Positions 25,701 to 38,400 of a DNA stretch of 64,000 nt are shown here, in pieces. Position 1 is the stretch's first letter. Every line of letters begins with the position of its first letter. Position numbers and translations under genes: made by a program. The notes under the pieces are model-generated. The model was not told where the DNA came from. It saw nothing but the letters and a program-made list of their open reading frames with translations, and ran no database searches. The stretch comes from Parus major (lineage: Eukaryota > Chordata > Aves > Passeriformes > Paridae): assembly GCF_001522545.3 (NCBI RefSeq), contig NC_031769.1:75953213-76017212 (forward strand). Direction: 5' to 3'.

Positions 25701-26858
25701 ACAAAAATAATCATATACAGAGATAGCTCTTGTAATTATAGAATTTGATGCCCAGAGGTATAAAGTACAGATTTCATATTTCTTGTGTAAATCAAATTGC
25801 TGATAATATCAGGAATGGGTGTTGTATATTTAGAAGTTATAGAAGAGTAAATACTGATTTAAGAGTTACAGGAAAGATCATGAAATGGATCAGAGGATAT
25901 AAAATTAAGTTCTGTTTAAGCGTTCATTTCTTTCAATTAGATTTCCTCTCAGTAGAAGAGTGAATGCTGATATTAAAAATGCAAGGTTGCTCTATATCCC
26001 TTTTTTACAAAGTAGACATTAATGAATGTATTTGATGGTGCGTTTGAGATCTATTAAAAAAATGCAAATTCTTTAAGATACTGTGTGATTGTGTACTCTT
26101 TGTACAGACAGTGTATAAATGAGAAAAAGAAATTTCTTTTCTGTAGGATGCACTCCTAGGAAAACAAATTTTAAATCACTAATATAAATGATGAAAATTG
26201 TCTTAAAACTTGGAAAAGTTATTTTTCAGATCAATTGACTGTGTCAGTATTATGTCATTTCGATCAGTATCAGTCATGTCAATTTTGGTGTGTCACAATA
26301 TGTTTTAACTAACAAGAAGTAAGAAATCTAAGTTACTTAAGTGATTATATTTGAATTCTATAATCCTTATTCACTATCTTGCTTTAGCTGTTGAGTATTA
26401 TAGGCAAAGAAAGGATGCAGCAAACCCTGATAAAATCCTATTAAAATGCAAATGACATGAGTTTCTAGATAATGAAGTATGCATTAAGCTTGAAACACTA
26501 ATGATCATAATAGTAAAAAGTATATGGAATATTTTATGTACCTCTACTTTGTGTTCAATTTGGATGACTGTATTGACATGATTATAGAGATTTTATATTC
26601 TCTTTGCCACAAAACTAATTGAGAGTTTTAGACTCCCATTTTCTTATCTGCATATTTGCTTTATTTTTCTGCTTATACAAATAAAATATTTCTGACCAAC
26701 ATAGAGATTGTCAGATATCAGTAGGCACTTTTGGAGATTTTTGGGAATCCTAAAAAAGATGTTTTTCTTACAGAGTCAAATGCACATAACTCCATTTGCA
26801 CTAGACACATAGTTTGACTCTGTATTTGACTCACGTTTCAAGTGATCACTGCTGTTAC

Positions 26859-26880
26859 TTTTTTTTTTTTTAAAAAAAAA
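26859..26880. repeat. T13 A9 homopolymer palindrome
   Basis: Thirteen T directly followed by nine A. Such tracts are stiff and tend to exclude nucleosomes. Nothing coding is adjacent. Confidence 0.9.
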
Positions 26881-27762
26881 GGAGCCAGCCATTAAGACAC
26901 TACAAAACATCATTTCCTCTCTGTCAGCTTTTCTGAATTTGGTTTTGTTTTCTAGTTAATCTGAACTCTCCTACCTCTAACCACTTCCTCAATAATGAGC
27001 TTGTTCTTTACAAAAAAGACTTTTCCTTTCATTTCAGTCCATTAGTAGCGTGTCAGCCAAGGCAAAATTTCTCCTTGTTAAGCTGGCAAAAATTTTTTGA
27101 AATGGAAGTATAAAGCTACTCTCAAGAATTTGTATTTAGAAACCTGCAAAATTCTCTTCACACAGCATTTATGATGAATGTCACACAAATCACATCCAAA
27201 AGGGAATAAAATAATCATAAATTTAATAGATTTAACTGTGAAGCATTTACTAATAACAAAGGGCACCTTGTGAAATGGAAACTTGAAGAGCCAGTCATAG
27301 GGGTCTGTCATGGGTATGTGAGAGTAAGATCAGGGAAAAAACATCCGATCATATGTGTTGTGGGATCATCTTGAGGCTGAGCAGGATCTGTCAAGAAGAA
27401 CAAAGGTAGGAGAGCAGCATGACAGTTTAACAAATGCCTTTTTTAACAAGCAGCTTGGGAGCTAGCATTTGAGCTGCCAATTCTTTTTAATTTTATTGAA
27501 TTACTGTTGGCAGAGTCCTATACATCTCTAAGCAGTCATATTAAATAAAATAACAAACCAACGCCTTTGAAGCTTTTAGATTGGCTATGTCACACTGATT
27601 TTCATAAGTCACTAAAACCACTTTGAAATATTTTGTGACTACTTTCTTCTTTTGTTGAACATAATTTATTATTATAACAATTAGAGGAATAAAAAGATAC
27701 TTAACTATGTTCTGCTTGGGATAATTTGTTGCGACAACAGATTGCTACCATCAATACTTGAA

Positions 27763-27985
27763 AGAGTCGTAGAATGGTCTGTGTTCAAAGGGACCTTAAA
27801 GATCACTTATTCCCCACTTTTCTGCTATGGGTAGGGAAATCTGACCAAGTAGTTCAAAGACCCATCCAGCCTGGCCTTGAACACTTCCAGGGAGAGGGTA
27901 TCCACAGTATCTCTGGGCAACCTGTTCCAGGGCCTCAGCACCCTCACAGTAAAGAATTTCTTCCTAATATTTAATCTAAATAGAA
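27763..27985 (-). mobile_element. CR1 retrotransposon 3' end, short
   Basis: Starts 'gagtcgtagaatgg', a decayed CR1 terminal repeat, and continues 'agggaccttaaagatcac', 'ccatccagcctggccttgaa', 'cacttccaggg', 'gggcaacctgttccagggcc' and 'cacagtaaagaatttcttcc', all in reverse-complement CR1 order. It is a 5'-truncated minus-strand copy of about 220 bp. Confidence 0.93.
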
Positions 27986-28555
27986 AACTGGAACTGGGGA
28001 CACTAACTTGCTTAGCAGGTAGTAATGGTAGTTTTTTTAATAAAATGGGAGAAGTGCTTTGCAAAACCTGCTCTTTGAAAATAGTATCATGTCATTTAGT
28101 TAACTTGATGCTCAGAACATTAAGAGAGTAATTGTGAGGTAAAAATTCCAAATTATTAAAGAATTTTGAATATATTTTATGTGGCCAGTAAGCTCAACCT
28201 TTAAAATGATATTAAGAACAAATGTGGATGTGAACACTTGCTAGCCAGTGCTATCTTTGCAAACAACTGAATCCATTTATCAAACAGTTTTAATTTTTCT
28301 AGTAACCTGCTTCCTCCTCTAAGTTATCCTTTGCTGTAACTTAGAGCACAGTGATGCATAACTGGTCTCCTAAATCTTGTAAGTTGATCTTTTTTTTAAC
28401 TGAATTAGTGGGTTTTTTTCTGTCTAATATGCTATCTCTTGTTAACTATAAATTATTTTGCTTGTCTTGTAATTAAATGCTTGACCTATTCAGGTTTTAA
28501 GTTCACAAGTTCTGCATGAAAGATATTAAGATTTAACAGCAGATCCATCTGGTTG

Positions 28556-28613
28556 TATTTAAAATTCTTTTATGTAAAAGAAGTAATTATTTAAAATTGT
28601 TTTATGTAAAAGA
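28556..28613. repeat. direct duplication, 2 x 26 bp
   Basis: The unit beginning 'tatttaaaatt' and ending 'tatgtaaaaga' occurs at 28556-28581 and 28588-28613. The copies differ at one position (C/G) and six bases separate them. Confidence 0.93.
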
Positions 28614-30472
28614 TCATTAAAGAGTAATAATTAAATATTTCTTGAGAGATAGCAAGTCCTTATTTTAAATTATTTTCTCTATTTTGTATCAAATGAAAAA
28701 AGAAAGTCAAATTAATGAATCAAACTTATTTTACAATGTTAGGCAGCAACCTTTGATTGCATCTCCTTTGTTCCCATGTACATTTCAGCACAGTTGTTTA
28801 GCAAGAAAGGAAGATCAAACATAAAACTATAAAAGGGTGGGAGTTCAAGGTTTTTTTTGTTATTCCAGCATCCTCCATGAAACAACATCCATTGATGCAG
28901 CTATTTATTTGTGACTTTACATTTCAAAAATAAGATTCTCCAGGTGAAGCACAGAAATGACAAAGAAAGAATAAAACCTGTAAGAAAACTTGTTAATGGC
29001 TGTGCAAACAGAAAGTCAACTTGAATATTACTATGTTCTATTGCAAAAGTCCAGGGAAGTCTGTACAGAGGTTAGGTCTTTGAAACAAGATAATCATCCA
29101 GCACCTACTGTGAGCATCTGGCCTTTTCTAGATAGGGGGCATGACTGGAGTTCCTCAGAAATTTCTCTCAGCTACTTATAAATAGAAAAAGTTTCCATCC
29201 CCTAATAGGCTACATTATTATGTGCTGTGAGTATGCTCTGAGCTACTGGGGAGACTGATGGAGGTTTGTAAGTTATTTGGTAGAAACCTGAAAGATAAAT
29301 TGAGTTTAGGACAAAAATAGGGTTGAGAAATTCAGAGAAAAACTCTGAACTTTTTGTAACTGAGAAAACTGGGGCAGGGACTCTCAGTGAGTCACTTGCT
29401 CCAGCTGCCAGATTGCTCCTATCTCCAACTTATATGTCTAATTTAATAGCAACCTCTCATATTTAATTGTGTTGATTTGTTTCTGGAAACAGGAGAATCA
29501 GAAACCATTTAGCCAAGGAGTGGTGGGGGCTGATGTTTATAGTGTCAACAAGGAGAGCAAAACATTAATTAGAAAATACTGATCAGGACTAAATCCAGTA
29601 AGAGGTATTTAATCCTCCAACTAATGTTTTCACAGCTTTCTCTATTAATCTTTACACCAGATGTACTAAAAGCTTAAATGTGAAAGGTGAAATACAGAAC
29701 TGGAAGGAGAACCATTTGAAAAAGGCAAGCATTCACTTCATAATTTTTCGGGTCAGAAGTCCCATGAACCACATAGCAGAAAGGTGAACTGTCTGAATGT
29801 CTTCAAAATATTCTCAAGGTTTGTAGTGCTGAGATTAAAGCTGGTATTTCCCCCCCCCCTACTTCTTTTTAATGGATTTCTGTTATTTTTTATTTACAGA
29901 GCTGATGAACTAGTTAAATAGTCTGTGAAACTTTTATTTAAACATTCCTTATGTGTTGCAAAAATCAAACACAGCTTTCAAATGTGGGTTTTGTTTTTCT
30001 TTATTATTAATTTCATTTTCAGCAAGCCATTTTATTTGTATGATTGTTTATATAATTTTCACAGTTTCCAGGAGAATATGAAGTATTTCTGTGAATCTTA
30101 AATATCAGATATTGAAAATATCTGAAAAGGAGAACAGAAGGCAATTAGGGACTCCCTCAGAAGAAGAGCAGATTGACAATTTCTGCTGGTAGCAAGCCAA
30201 AATGTTGTCACTGGAGTCTACCTGGAATGAACAGAGATCAGTGGTTGAACTTGTGGAAGGTGATGATGTTTTCACTCGTTTTATCTTGTCCTCGGAATTT
30301 TTCTCGCAGGTATCAAACACTTCCTCCTTATGTTCAAAGGAAAAAATTCCATTCCAGATCAGATACTATAAAGGAACAGGGGTCTATTGGGAAAGGTGAC
30401 ATGGATTTTCTTCAACATTAGATAGAAAATGTGATTTAAATATTTGAATTCATATAGATATGTATGAATACC

Positions 30473-30507
30473 ATACACACACACACACATACACACGTAC
30501 ACACATA
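30473..30507. repeat. CA/CATA microsatellite
   Basis: Interrupted (AC)n tract with 'acat' and 'acgt' variants. Confidence 0.9.
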
Positions 30508-33012
30508 TGGGTGCCTCCAAAATGTTTGTGTCCAAATGTGGACTCGTAATTCTGTCTACTTCTACTTTCATCCTCTCAGAGTCACTGAAACCAATGTCCT
30601 TCTTAACCAATGGAGTTACATAATAATAAGCAATCCTATCCTTTCAATTCTTCTTACAGGGTTATGGCAATCTTTGGATTTAAATGCTTCAGACTCTTTG
30701 ATTTGTAGAGAAGTTGTAGGTCTATAATTGGAACCTTGCAGCAATTACACAGCGGTGTAATTGTGACCTGTAATTCATGCTCCCAATGATCTGGTTTTCT
30801 TATGTGCATATAATTTGATATGTAAATAAATTCCATTATCTGTGTGTGCATAAATATACTGAAAATATAGTTTCCACGGTAAGATATATTTTACTTCCAC
30901 TGCTTTTGATGTACTTTTGTATTTTAGAAGTCCAAATGTATTAAATAAATTCAGTTTTATGTGATATAACATTACTATCATTTGAATTTTTAAGATTCAT
31001 AACAGAGAGAATGTTCACAGACATTTGTACCTCACAAAAATTATGAAGAAATGCAAAAGCTCCTGTATAACTCAATGATTGATCGTCATTGTGCTTACTG
31101 AAAGAGATTAATGGTACTTTTTCATGACATTAAGACTTTGTTAAATCTAACTCTATGCGTGAACAGTTAGGACTAGAAAATAATTTTGTTTAAATTTCTT
31201 CCTGTTCACTTGAATAAGTTGAGGAAAATGCCTTTTTGAAAGATCTGTGGAGTCAAATTATTTTGTTCGGACGAGTGAGTCAAAGCAAAAATTGAGATTG
31301 TTGATAAAATCCTCAGTTGACAACCGATGATCTCCATTGTCATTGAGGTGTTCTTCACTGGTGTTTTCCTCCTTCTGTTCTGTGAATTACTAATACTTCC
31401 ACTGATTAGTAAACAAGAGTGAAAAGTACACTTTGATGTAAAGGTGAGGAGCGCATATTAATGTGAAATACGATATTTAAGACATCTCATATCTTTTAAT
31501 ATCAAATTCATTTATTCTATTGTAAGTAAAGATGAATGAAAGCATTGACATTTCAATCTGTGTGACGTTTGGACTTCTGGTTTTAACTGTGACACATAGC
31601 TGAAAGCACAAAAAGGATTTGCATTAAGAAGCATGAATTTAGCCTCCACCTAAAGTTCTGAGTATCTAGATTTATTGCCCTGGATTTGTGTTTTTTCTAG
31701 TTCTGAATGATATAATACATTAATAACTATAAAGTCAGTAAATCTGATGAGCAGATGTCATCATATTTTAGTCAGTCTGTAATGAAAAAGTTTAAAAAAA
31801 TATTATGTACTTATAATCTTAATCTAATTGTACTTTGTGTAATTTACCTGGCTTTAGCACTTGTCACAGTTTTCTTTCTTGTACATAGGGGTTTTATTTC
31901 TGAAAGAAACCACTATAGTAAATAAACCCAGCTATGCTAATATTTAAAACTAAGCTGGAGCTTTTATTGGATAGACATGCATGGTACTAGAACTGGATTT
32001 TCTACTTGAAAATAAAAATTAATCATAATATTGTGTTTCATTTGCAACCATATCTATTCCTATATTCAAGCTCCAGATATATAAAAGAATTTCTGCCAAA
32101 CAGCAGCCTGTTTCTGGCTATTTGAAAGGAAAAGGACTCTGAAATTGGAAGCCATCAAGAGGATCTTCTTGTATGCATTAGGCTTTTAAACCAGAACTGA
32201 AGCTAGAATGTGAAGTGTTTTACCTCAAAGGGAAAGCATTATTTCATCTCAGCATAATAAAACCATACACTTTTTAATGTGTGAAACTTTCAGACTGGGA
32301 AGTTCATACAGCGGGCAGTGCAGCTCAGCATGATGTGGCTTAGAACATATTTGTAAAGATGGGCTGAAATCGAACCACAAGCTCTGAGAAAGCTGTGAGC
32401 TCAAAATTATGCATAAAGTGACTGAAGTGCTTCTGCTAATGTTAAAAGGATATGAATGTGTCCGAACTCTGTATATGTGACCATGAATGAAAATATAAAT
32501 TGGGGAGCTGATTTGGTTTCACATGGTGCCTTTTTTCCCTGACTATGAGATCTTTGATATTCCTTCTGGTTCCTGTTCATTCAAAACCAAAGAAGTTTTG
32601 AATATAAGATAGTTCTTGGAGGGTTCAATTTACTGGTTTACTTGTTTTAGAGATAGTGTAGTAAATATTTGGTTTGTTGTTTTTGTGGTGTTTATTGTTT
32701 TTCTTTCCACTGTGGAGCAAGTATCCCCTACAATTACTAAATTATAGATGTTTAAAAAGGAAGATTGTAGTCAACAGGTTATAACATTCTCTTCTTTTTA
32801 TCTAATAGCATTTTACTCCAAAAAGTTTCCGTTAGCTTGCTTGATATCCCTGCTGCCTTTCTCCATTGCCATTGCACACAATGTAGCTGTTCTATGAACT
32901 TGCTGTCTACCAACTGACTTATTACTGTACTCTCATAAAGTTATTCATACAGTCATTGGTATACATTAATGTAAGGGTTGTTTTTTTTTATGAAAAATTA
33001 GACAATTAGAGG

Positions 33013-33264
33013 GTGCTGGCTTACACTAGCTCAGTTTTCAGGTATGTCACCGTTGCTGTATCAGGTCCTGGTGCTACGATGAAAGTTTCTGTTGGAAACA
33101 GCCGGTATACTTTGTCTCCATTAGTGTTTAACTCTGTAGGTATAAGTACCTTGGACTTGACACCTAGCAAGAGAATAACATTCCCACTGAACATTCACAC
33201 TGAACAATCAGAACACCATGGATTAACTGATCCATCTCCAGCAGATGAGCAGCAGGATTTGTGA
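33013..33264 (+). other. 83-codon open frame, coding-like composition, unrecognised
   Basis: An ATG frame in sequence slightly less AT-rich than its flanks. The residue mix (Val, Ser, Gly, Thr, Pro; 'VSGPGATMKVSVGNSRYTLS' near residues 17-36) reads more like an ordinary protein than most frames nearby. Splice-like sites lie within it: an acceptor-like 'cagttttcag' ending at 33041 and a donor-like 'tagGTATAAGT' near 33138. I cannot assign it to a family, and its length is within the range expected by chance for a window this size. Confidence 0.15.
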
Positions 33265-35189
33265 TAAATTTGACAATGCTGAACAATTTCACAAGGAGGA
33301 AAAAATCATTCCACATTGCTAGGCTATTCAAATGTTCTTTTTTCCAATAACAAGTCTGACAGTGAAGTTGGTACCCATGAACGTTTGCACTTATTTATTT
33401 TCTCAAGGCTAGAACAGCACATCAGATTTCTCATTTTAAGTGTTTTTAGAGAAAAAAATAAGTACAAAGGTTTTTATGTAATGACTGCCATAGCTGTCTC
33501 TAAAGACATAGAAGAAAAAAGACAAGTTTTCCAGAATTCAAAGCTATTTCACTTGTTCTCATGTCACTTATGTACTTCTACAAGGATATACAAATGATGA
33601 GTTTATGAACAGTTTCATCAGATAGGAAACAAATAGTTCCATATATTGTAATACAGTGTAGAAGTAGACAGGAATGGGAAGAGGTGGTCTTTTTAAGGAA
33701 GACACTATGATATTAGTTCTGTTCTGCTTTTGCCATAAATATTCTACATTATATCTGAGGTAGGGCTTTCAATGCATTGTCTACCTGTCTCTGGGGTTTT
33801 GTGAGGATAAATGCATTGGTGTCTGAGTCATCAAGATGTTCTGATGGTAAGACACAAAATAACTGTGAAGATAAAATTAATAGGCTTTTTCTTCATTCTT
33901 GCACAAAAAGCTTGTCTTTGTTTCCTACCAAATTAATCTGGTATTAATCAGTCCTATCTTTGCTTCTGTACATTGATCTGTGGTTTTTCTTTTCCTCTGC
34001 ACAATATCCTTGTAGAACTCCACAACATCAGCATGTCAAGTAAAATAGTCCTGCCTGTATTCTTATTGAATAATTTATGCATTGTTGGTAATTCTAATAT
34101 TCTGTCAGAGGCTCCATCATGTAAATAATTACACATGCACAGTGTGCCTGCAACCAGCCAAAGGAAAAAGTGTCATTTTTAGTGAGATGTAGGTGCATTA
34201 TGAGGGAAAAATCGCTGTGAAAGTCAGTACTTAGGTATTTTAAGCTTTCTTCAATGATAATACTTCTGAAAAATTAAGACTGAGAAAATACCACCAACAC
34301 CATTGTCTTTTCTTTATTGCAAATTTTTCTTCTTAATGGCATGTGAAAATTGTCTTGATTTAAGACTACTGCTTACAGATTAGAAGGATTACTCTTTATT
34401 TATGACAGCTGTAACAAGCTAACAAAGCCTGATGACCCTGTTCCAAAGAGAAGAGAAGATCATCATCTAACAGAAGAATTCAGAAAGAAAATAAACCTGG
34501 CAACTACAATTTTGTTGACCGATGTTTCTGTAACTATTCCATGAATTTGAAAGACAAACACCTTGGAATATATCAGAGAATTATCTGAATTGCCAACAAC
34601 AGCATGACTGAGAACGGAATAAATGTAGACTCAAAAAACTGTAAAGTGTAATTTGAAAAGAGCTTGGACTTGGTAGCAAAGCTGTATTTTCCTCTCTCTA
34701 GGTTCTAGGATTTTAGATATTCCATTTGTTAAAAATGAGATTTATATAAAATATACCACATCCTTTCACTTTCTCTGTATTAAAACAACATGTTTATGGG
34801 CTCTGAATTTTTGGGTAACTCCTTCCTTTAGAAGACAGTGATAATTACCTTTGAAACACACTGATTTACTTTACCAACACTGACTTTGAATATTTGTTTC
34901 AACTTTTATCATGCTGTCCCTGTATTTTTCTCTTAGGTAATTAACATGGTTTTAATTGCTTCAAAAAAAGTTCAAAATAATTCAATTTCTAATGATAGTA
35001 CAAAATAATAGCCACTTACGTGCTTTCCTCTGGAAGCTCTATACTCTGCAATACAATAAGTTCTGTGAGTTTAAATATATTTTTCTAACCCTGGTTAGAA
35101 AACACCATAGTTCATGAGGATTTTAAAGAGTCATGTGTTTTAGAAAAATCAGAATGAATTATTAACTACTTAATTCCTATACAGGCAGG

Positions 35190-35470
35190 TGTTGAGGAAT
35201 ACATGTAGTGCAGGTAGCTCGGAGTGCAGCTGCAGTGGAGCTGCAGGTTGGGCTCTGGGTGGGAGCCCCAGGGAAGAGGCCATAAACTGCCACCCCAGGG
35301 ACACGTGGCCTGGGGAAGTGACACTCAAAGGCAGCAGGAACCAATAACCCCCAAAATTTCGCAAACTTGGACTGTAAGAGAATAAAATCCCAGGAGTTCT
35401 TTCATTCAGGTTCCCTCCTTGGAGTCATTCAGTTTGAGGTGTAATTTAGTTATTGGGCCAAGATCAAATC
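35190..35470 (+). mobile_element. possible ERV LTR fragment
   Basis: A GC-richer block in AT-rich DNA. It has 'ggccataaactgcc' (weak TATA-like), 'gaaccaataac' (CCAAT), and 'gagaataaaatccc' (AATAAA near 35380), followed by a 'ttccctccttggagtcattc' stretch resembling an LTR R-U5 end. No TG...CA ends or target duplication could be placed. The following GT-rich 35470-35700 may be internal ERV sequence. Confidence 0.4.
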
Positions 35471-38400
35471 ATGTGAAGGATCTGGATATCTGAGACACTG
35501 CTATTGGAAACCTGGGGACTAGCCATTAAGGGGACCTGGTGTGACTCTGGGTGTGGGGTGTGTAGCAGTGAAGGGGCCTCGGTCCCAGATCAGGTGGTGA
35601 TCACCAGAGTGGCTCCTGGATGGTCAGAAGGGAAGCTTGCCAAACACTAGGGCTAATAGGAACAATTGCTGCTTTCCTTAGCCAGGAAAATTCTACCTGC
35701 CTTGGTGGTAGTGGTTCAATTCCTTCAGAGTACACATACACTTCCGTGGGTTGAGTTTATGCTGATTTGGGGTTTTGAAAAATGGGTAAGAAAAATAAGG
35801 TAATATTCTCAGAAATCTGAAGATCCAAGTTTTAATAAAAACACAACAAAGAAGTCAATGTCAATGTTGACATTACTCTTACACATTCTTCCACCTCTAT
35901 TGCAAATTTACAAAGCATATCCCATTTCCAAATATGCACACTACATATCCAGTTATGTCTGATGAAATAAATGGGGTATGGCCTTCTCACAGAAATTTTA
36001 TGTAAGCAGTTACCCTGGGAGCTCTTAGTGTAAAACATAAGCTAAATATTAATAAGGACAAATGTTCAAAACTCAGAACAGGTGTTAATGCATGCACCTT
36101 GCAAATAAAGCCAGGAGTAACTGCTAAGCTAAATCCTCTTAAACATCTCTGAAATGTTCCCTCTTAGCTCTTATATTTGACTTCTCAAGAAGATGCCAAA
36201 AATTTAGTGCCAAGTTTCTGTTACCACTGTTGACTTACCTTGAAAAGAGCAAGAAAATTGTATTGAAATATCTCTAAACTGTACTGGAAAATGGTGACAA
36301 ATTTTATAACATTAATAGTGGAGGTGTTAGTCACATATACAATTATATACTTTGGGGTTGAAATAAAAGCACTGGAGGTATTGTCAAATTATGTTAATTA
36401 CTGGTAAAAACCCCTCTGTTTTGCTTTTTTACTTGCATACTTCCAGGAAAATATGAAAATCTTTCCCTACTGACTGATGCAGTTACTCATAAATACATGC
36501 ATTTATGAGATGATTACAATTGGGAGAACCAGCTATTGATCAATCCTATCTATGTCAACAGGAAGCGAGTTTCCACAACTAACTGTCAGGATCTTTAGAA
36601 TCTGCTACACTGCATAAGGAGTGAAGCAGAGAAAGAAGAGTAGGGAAGAGAAGGGGAAAAAAGGAAGGGGAAGATAAATTGTGTTGGTTATTTTTTTTCC
36701 AATCTTTTATATAGCAGGGCTTGATTGGTATTACTTTAATCATACTTTAATATCAATCAAGTCCCAATTTTTATAAATGTAGTTGCTGTAGTAAACCAAA
36801 TAGACCATTGACAAGGCAATATGATATTAAATTTGAGTGCATTTTATGAATAATATTTAACAACATGAAATATTAATTGTACATTTTCCTGGAGCTGTTA
36901 GCAATACAAGCACTTTTAAACTAGACTTTGTCATAATAAAGGCAGACATAAAAAATCTTGCCTTGATATCCTTAATTCAACCTGAGTTCTCTATTCAGTT
37001 CATGTACTCCTTTTCTGTTCTGCATCCTGTATTCCACTTGAAACCATGCACAAAAGCACAGTAATATCGTACACTGGAGGAAAAAAATCTTTCAGTATTC
37101 TTAACAAACTCAGAAATACCTACAGTGCAGAATGGCATTTATTTCTGAAAACACACTAAGTTTTTGATCAATAAATCATCTCAAAGGTACAGCAAAATTG
37201 CCATTCAGTTTACTGGTGGCTAAGTAGGCTAACATGACAGCAAGGTACAAAACATTGTGTCTTATTCGATGATGATGTCACTGAGAATACTTACTGCAAT
37301 AGCTTTTTGAAATGTCTCCTACAGATGCAATGGAGGATAAAAATCCTCCTATTTAAATAGCTGCTGCTCATGTATGCTTGCTTCTCTGCTCTGAGGGATT
37401 GACCGAGGGAGTCTTTAATGGTTCCTGAATGAACACAGTTTTTATCTCAGTGCACCACGAGTGGTGGGTCTTTATTTAAACTTCATAATCTAGAAGAAAA
37501 CTGTGATGACTCAGGGGCTGCTTCATGATCTATTCAGACCTCTTTTTATGAACAGCCATAACAGGTGAAAGGCAGTGGCCTAGGTGAGGCCAGGAAATAC
37601 ATTTTTCTGATAGCACTGTGGCTGAAACAGAACTTGCTGTTGTAGATTTAATGTTCTGTCAGTCAGTCATTCCTTCACACACAGGTGAATGCTGCAGTTT
37701 GGAGAGTTAGACTTTCAGAACCTCTTTGTGACAGCAAGATAGAAGAAGGAAATTGAGGTCCTTTGTAAACAATAATTATCCACACATTACAAATGGAGTG
37801 GAAATTAATGCATTGTCTTCTCAGCTTCACTGTGTGAACAGTCTCTTTACAGTCAAAATGCTCAGGAGCTGTAGCCAGGTTATGTGCTCTCTTTTTTGCA
37901 GAAAAAAAGAGAAGTGAAAAGAACTTCTACTGACGAGAATAAATAAAAACAAATAAATAAAAAACAACTTTTATTTCAAGAAACAATTTTTGGAGTTTAG
38001 CATGAAATTCAAATTATAAATCTGAGTATTTTCTACCAACACCAAAGAAGTATAAATTTTGCTTTTTAAGCTTTTACTTTCCAATGTTTCTAGATGCTTC
38101 TAACTGACTAGAATTTCAGTTGCTATAAAAATGCTATCAAGATTGTGTCTTTCAACAAAAATATAGGAGATCCTAGATGATGTATCATGTTGCAAGGTCC
38201 TGAAATTTCTTTAATTGAAATAATTCCAATATTGTTCTGATGCACAATATTAGGTCTTTATTTTAAAATACCTCCAGATTTGACCTTCAAAGTATGTTCT
38301 TTTTTTCTTTCTCTGCTTATCCTCTTTCAAAGAAACTTCTTTCTTTCTCTGGTTGAGTTCTATAGTAAAATCACCAGTAACAATACAACATTCTGCCTTT

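Larger units (their letters stand above)
16841..27762. other. AT-rich unique sequence, no gene recognised
   Basis: Nearly 11 kb without a recognisable exon, RNA gene or transposon. Short frames (for example 18377-18700, 107 codons, and 22557-22829, 90 codons) match nothing I know and are near the length expected by chance. Simple repeats inside it are listed separately. Confidence 0.5.
27986..35189. other. AT-rich unique sequence, no gene recognised
   Basis: About 7.2 kb. It holds an imperfect 26-bp duplication (28556-28613), a C run near 29850, a CA microsatellite (30473-30507) and an 83-codon frame (33013-33264), described separately. No other feature is supportable. Confidence 0.5.

Noticed and set aside
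35700..35725. A tRNA/SINE-like B box ('ggttcaattcc')
   Set aside because: No matching A box at the right distance and no cloverleaf could be drawn. A single B box match is expected by chance.
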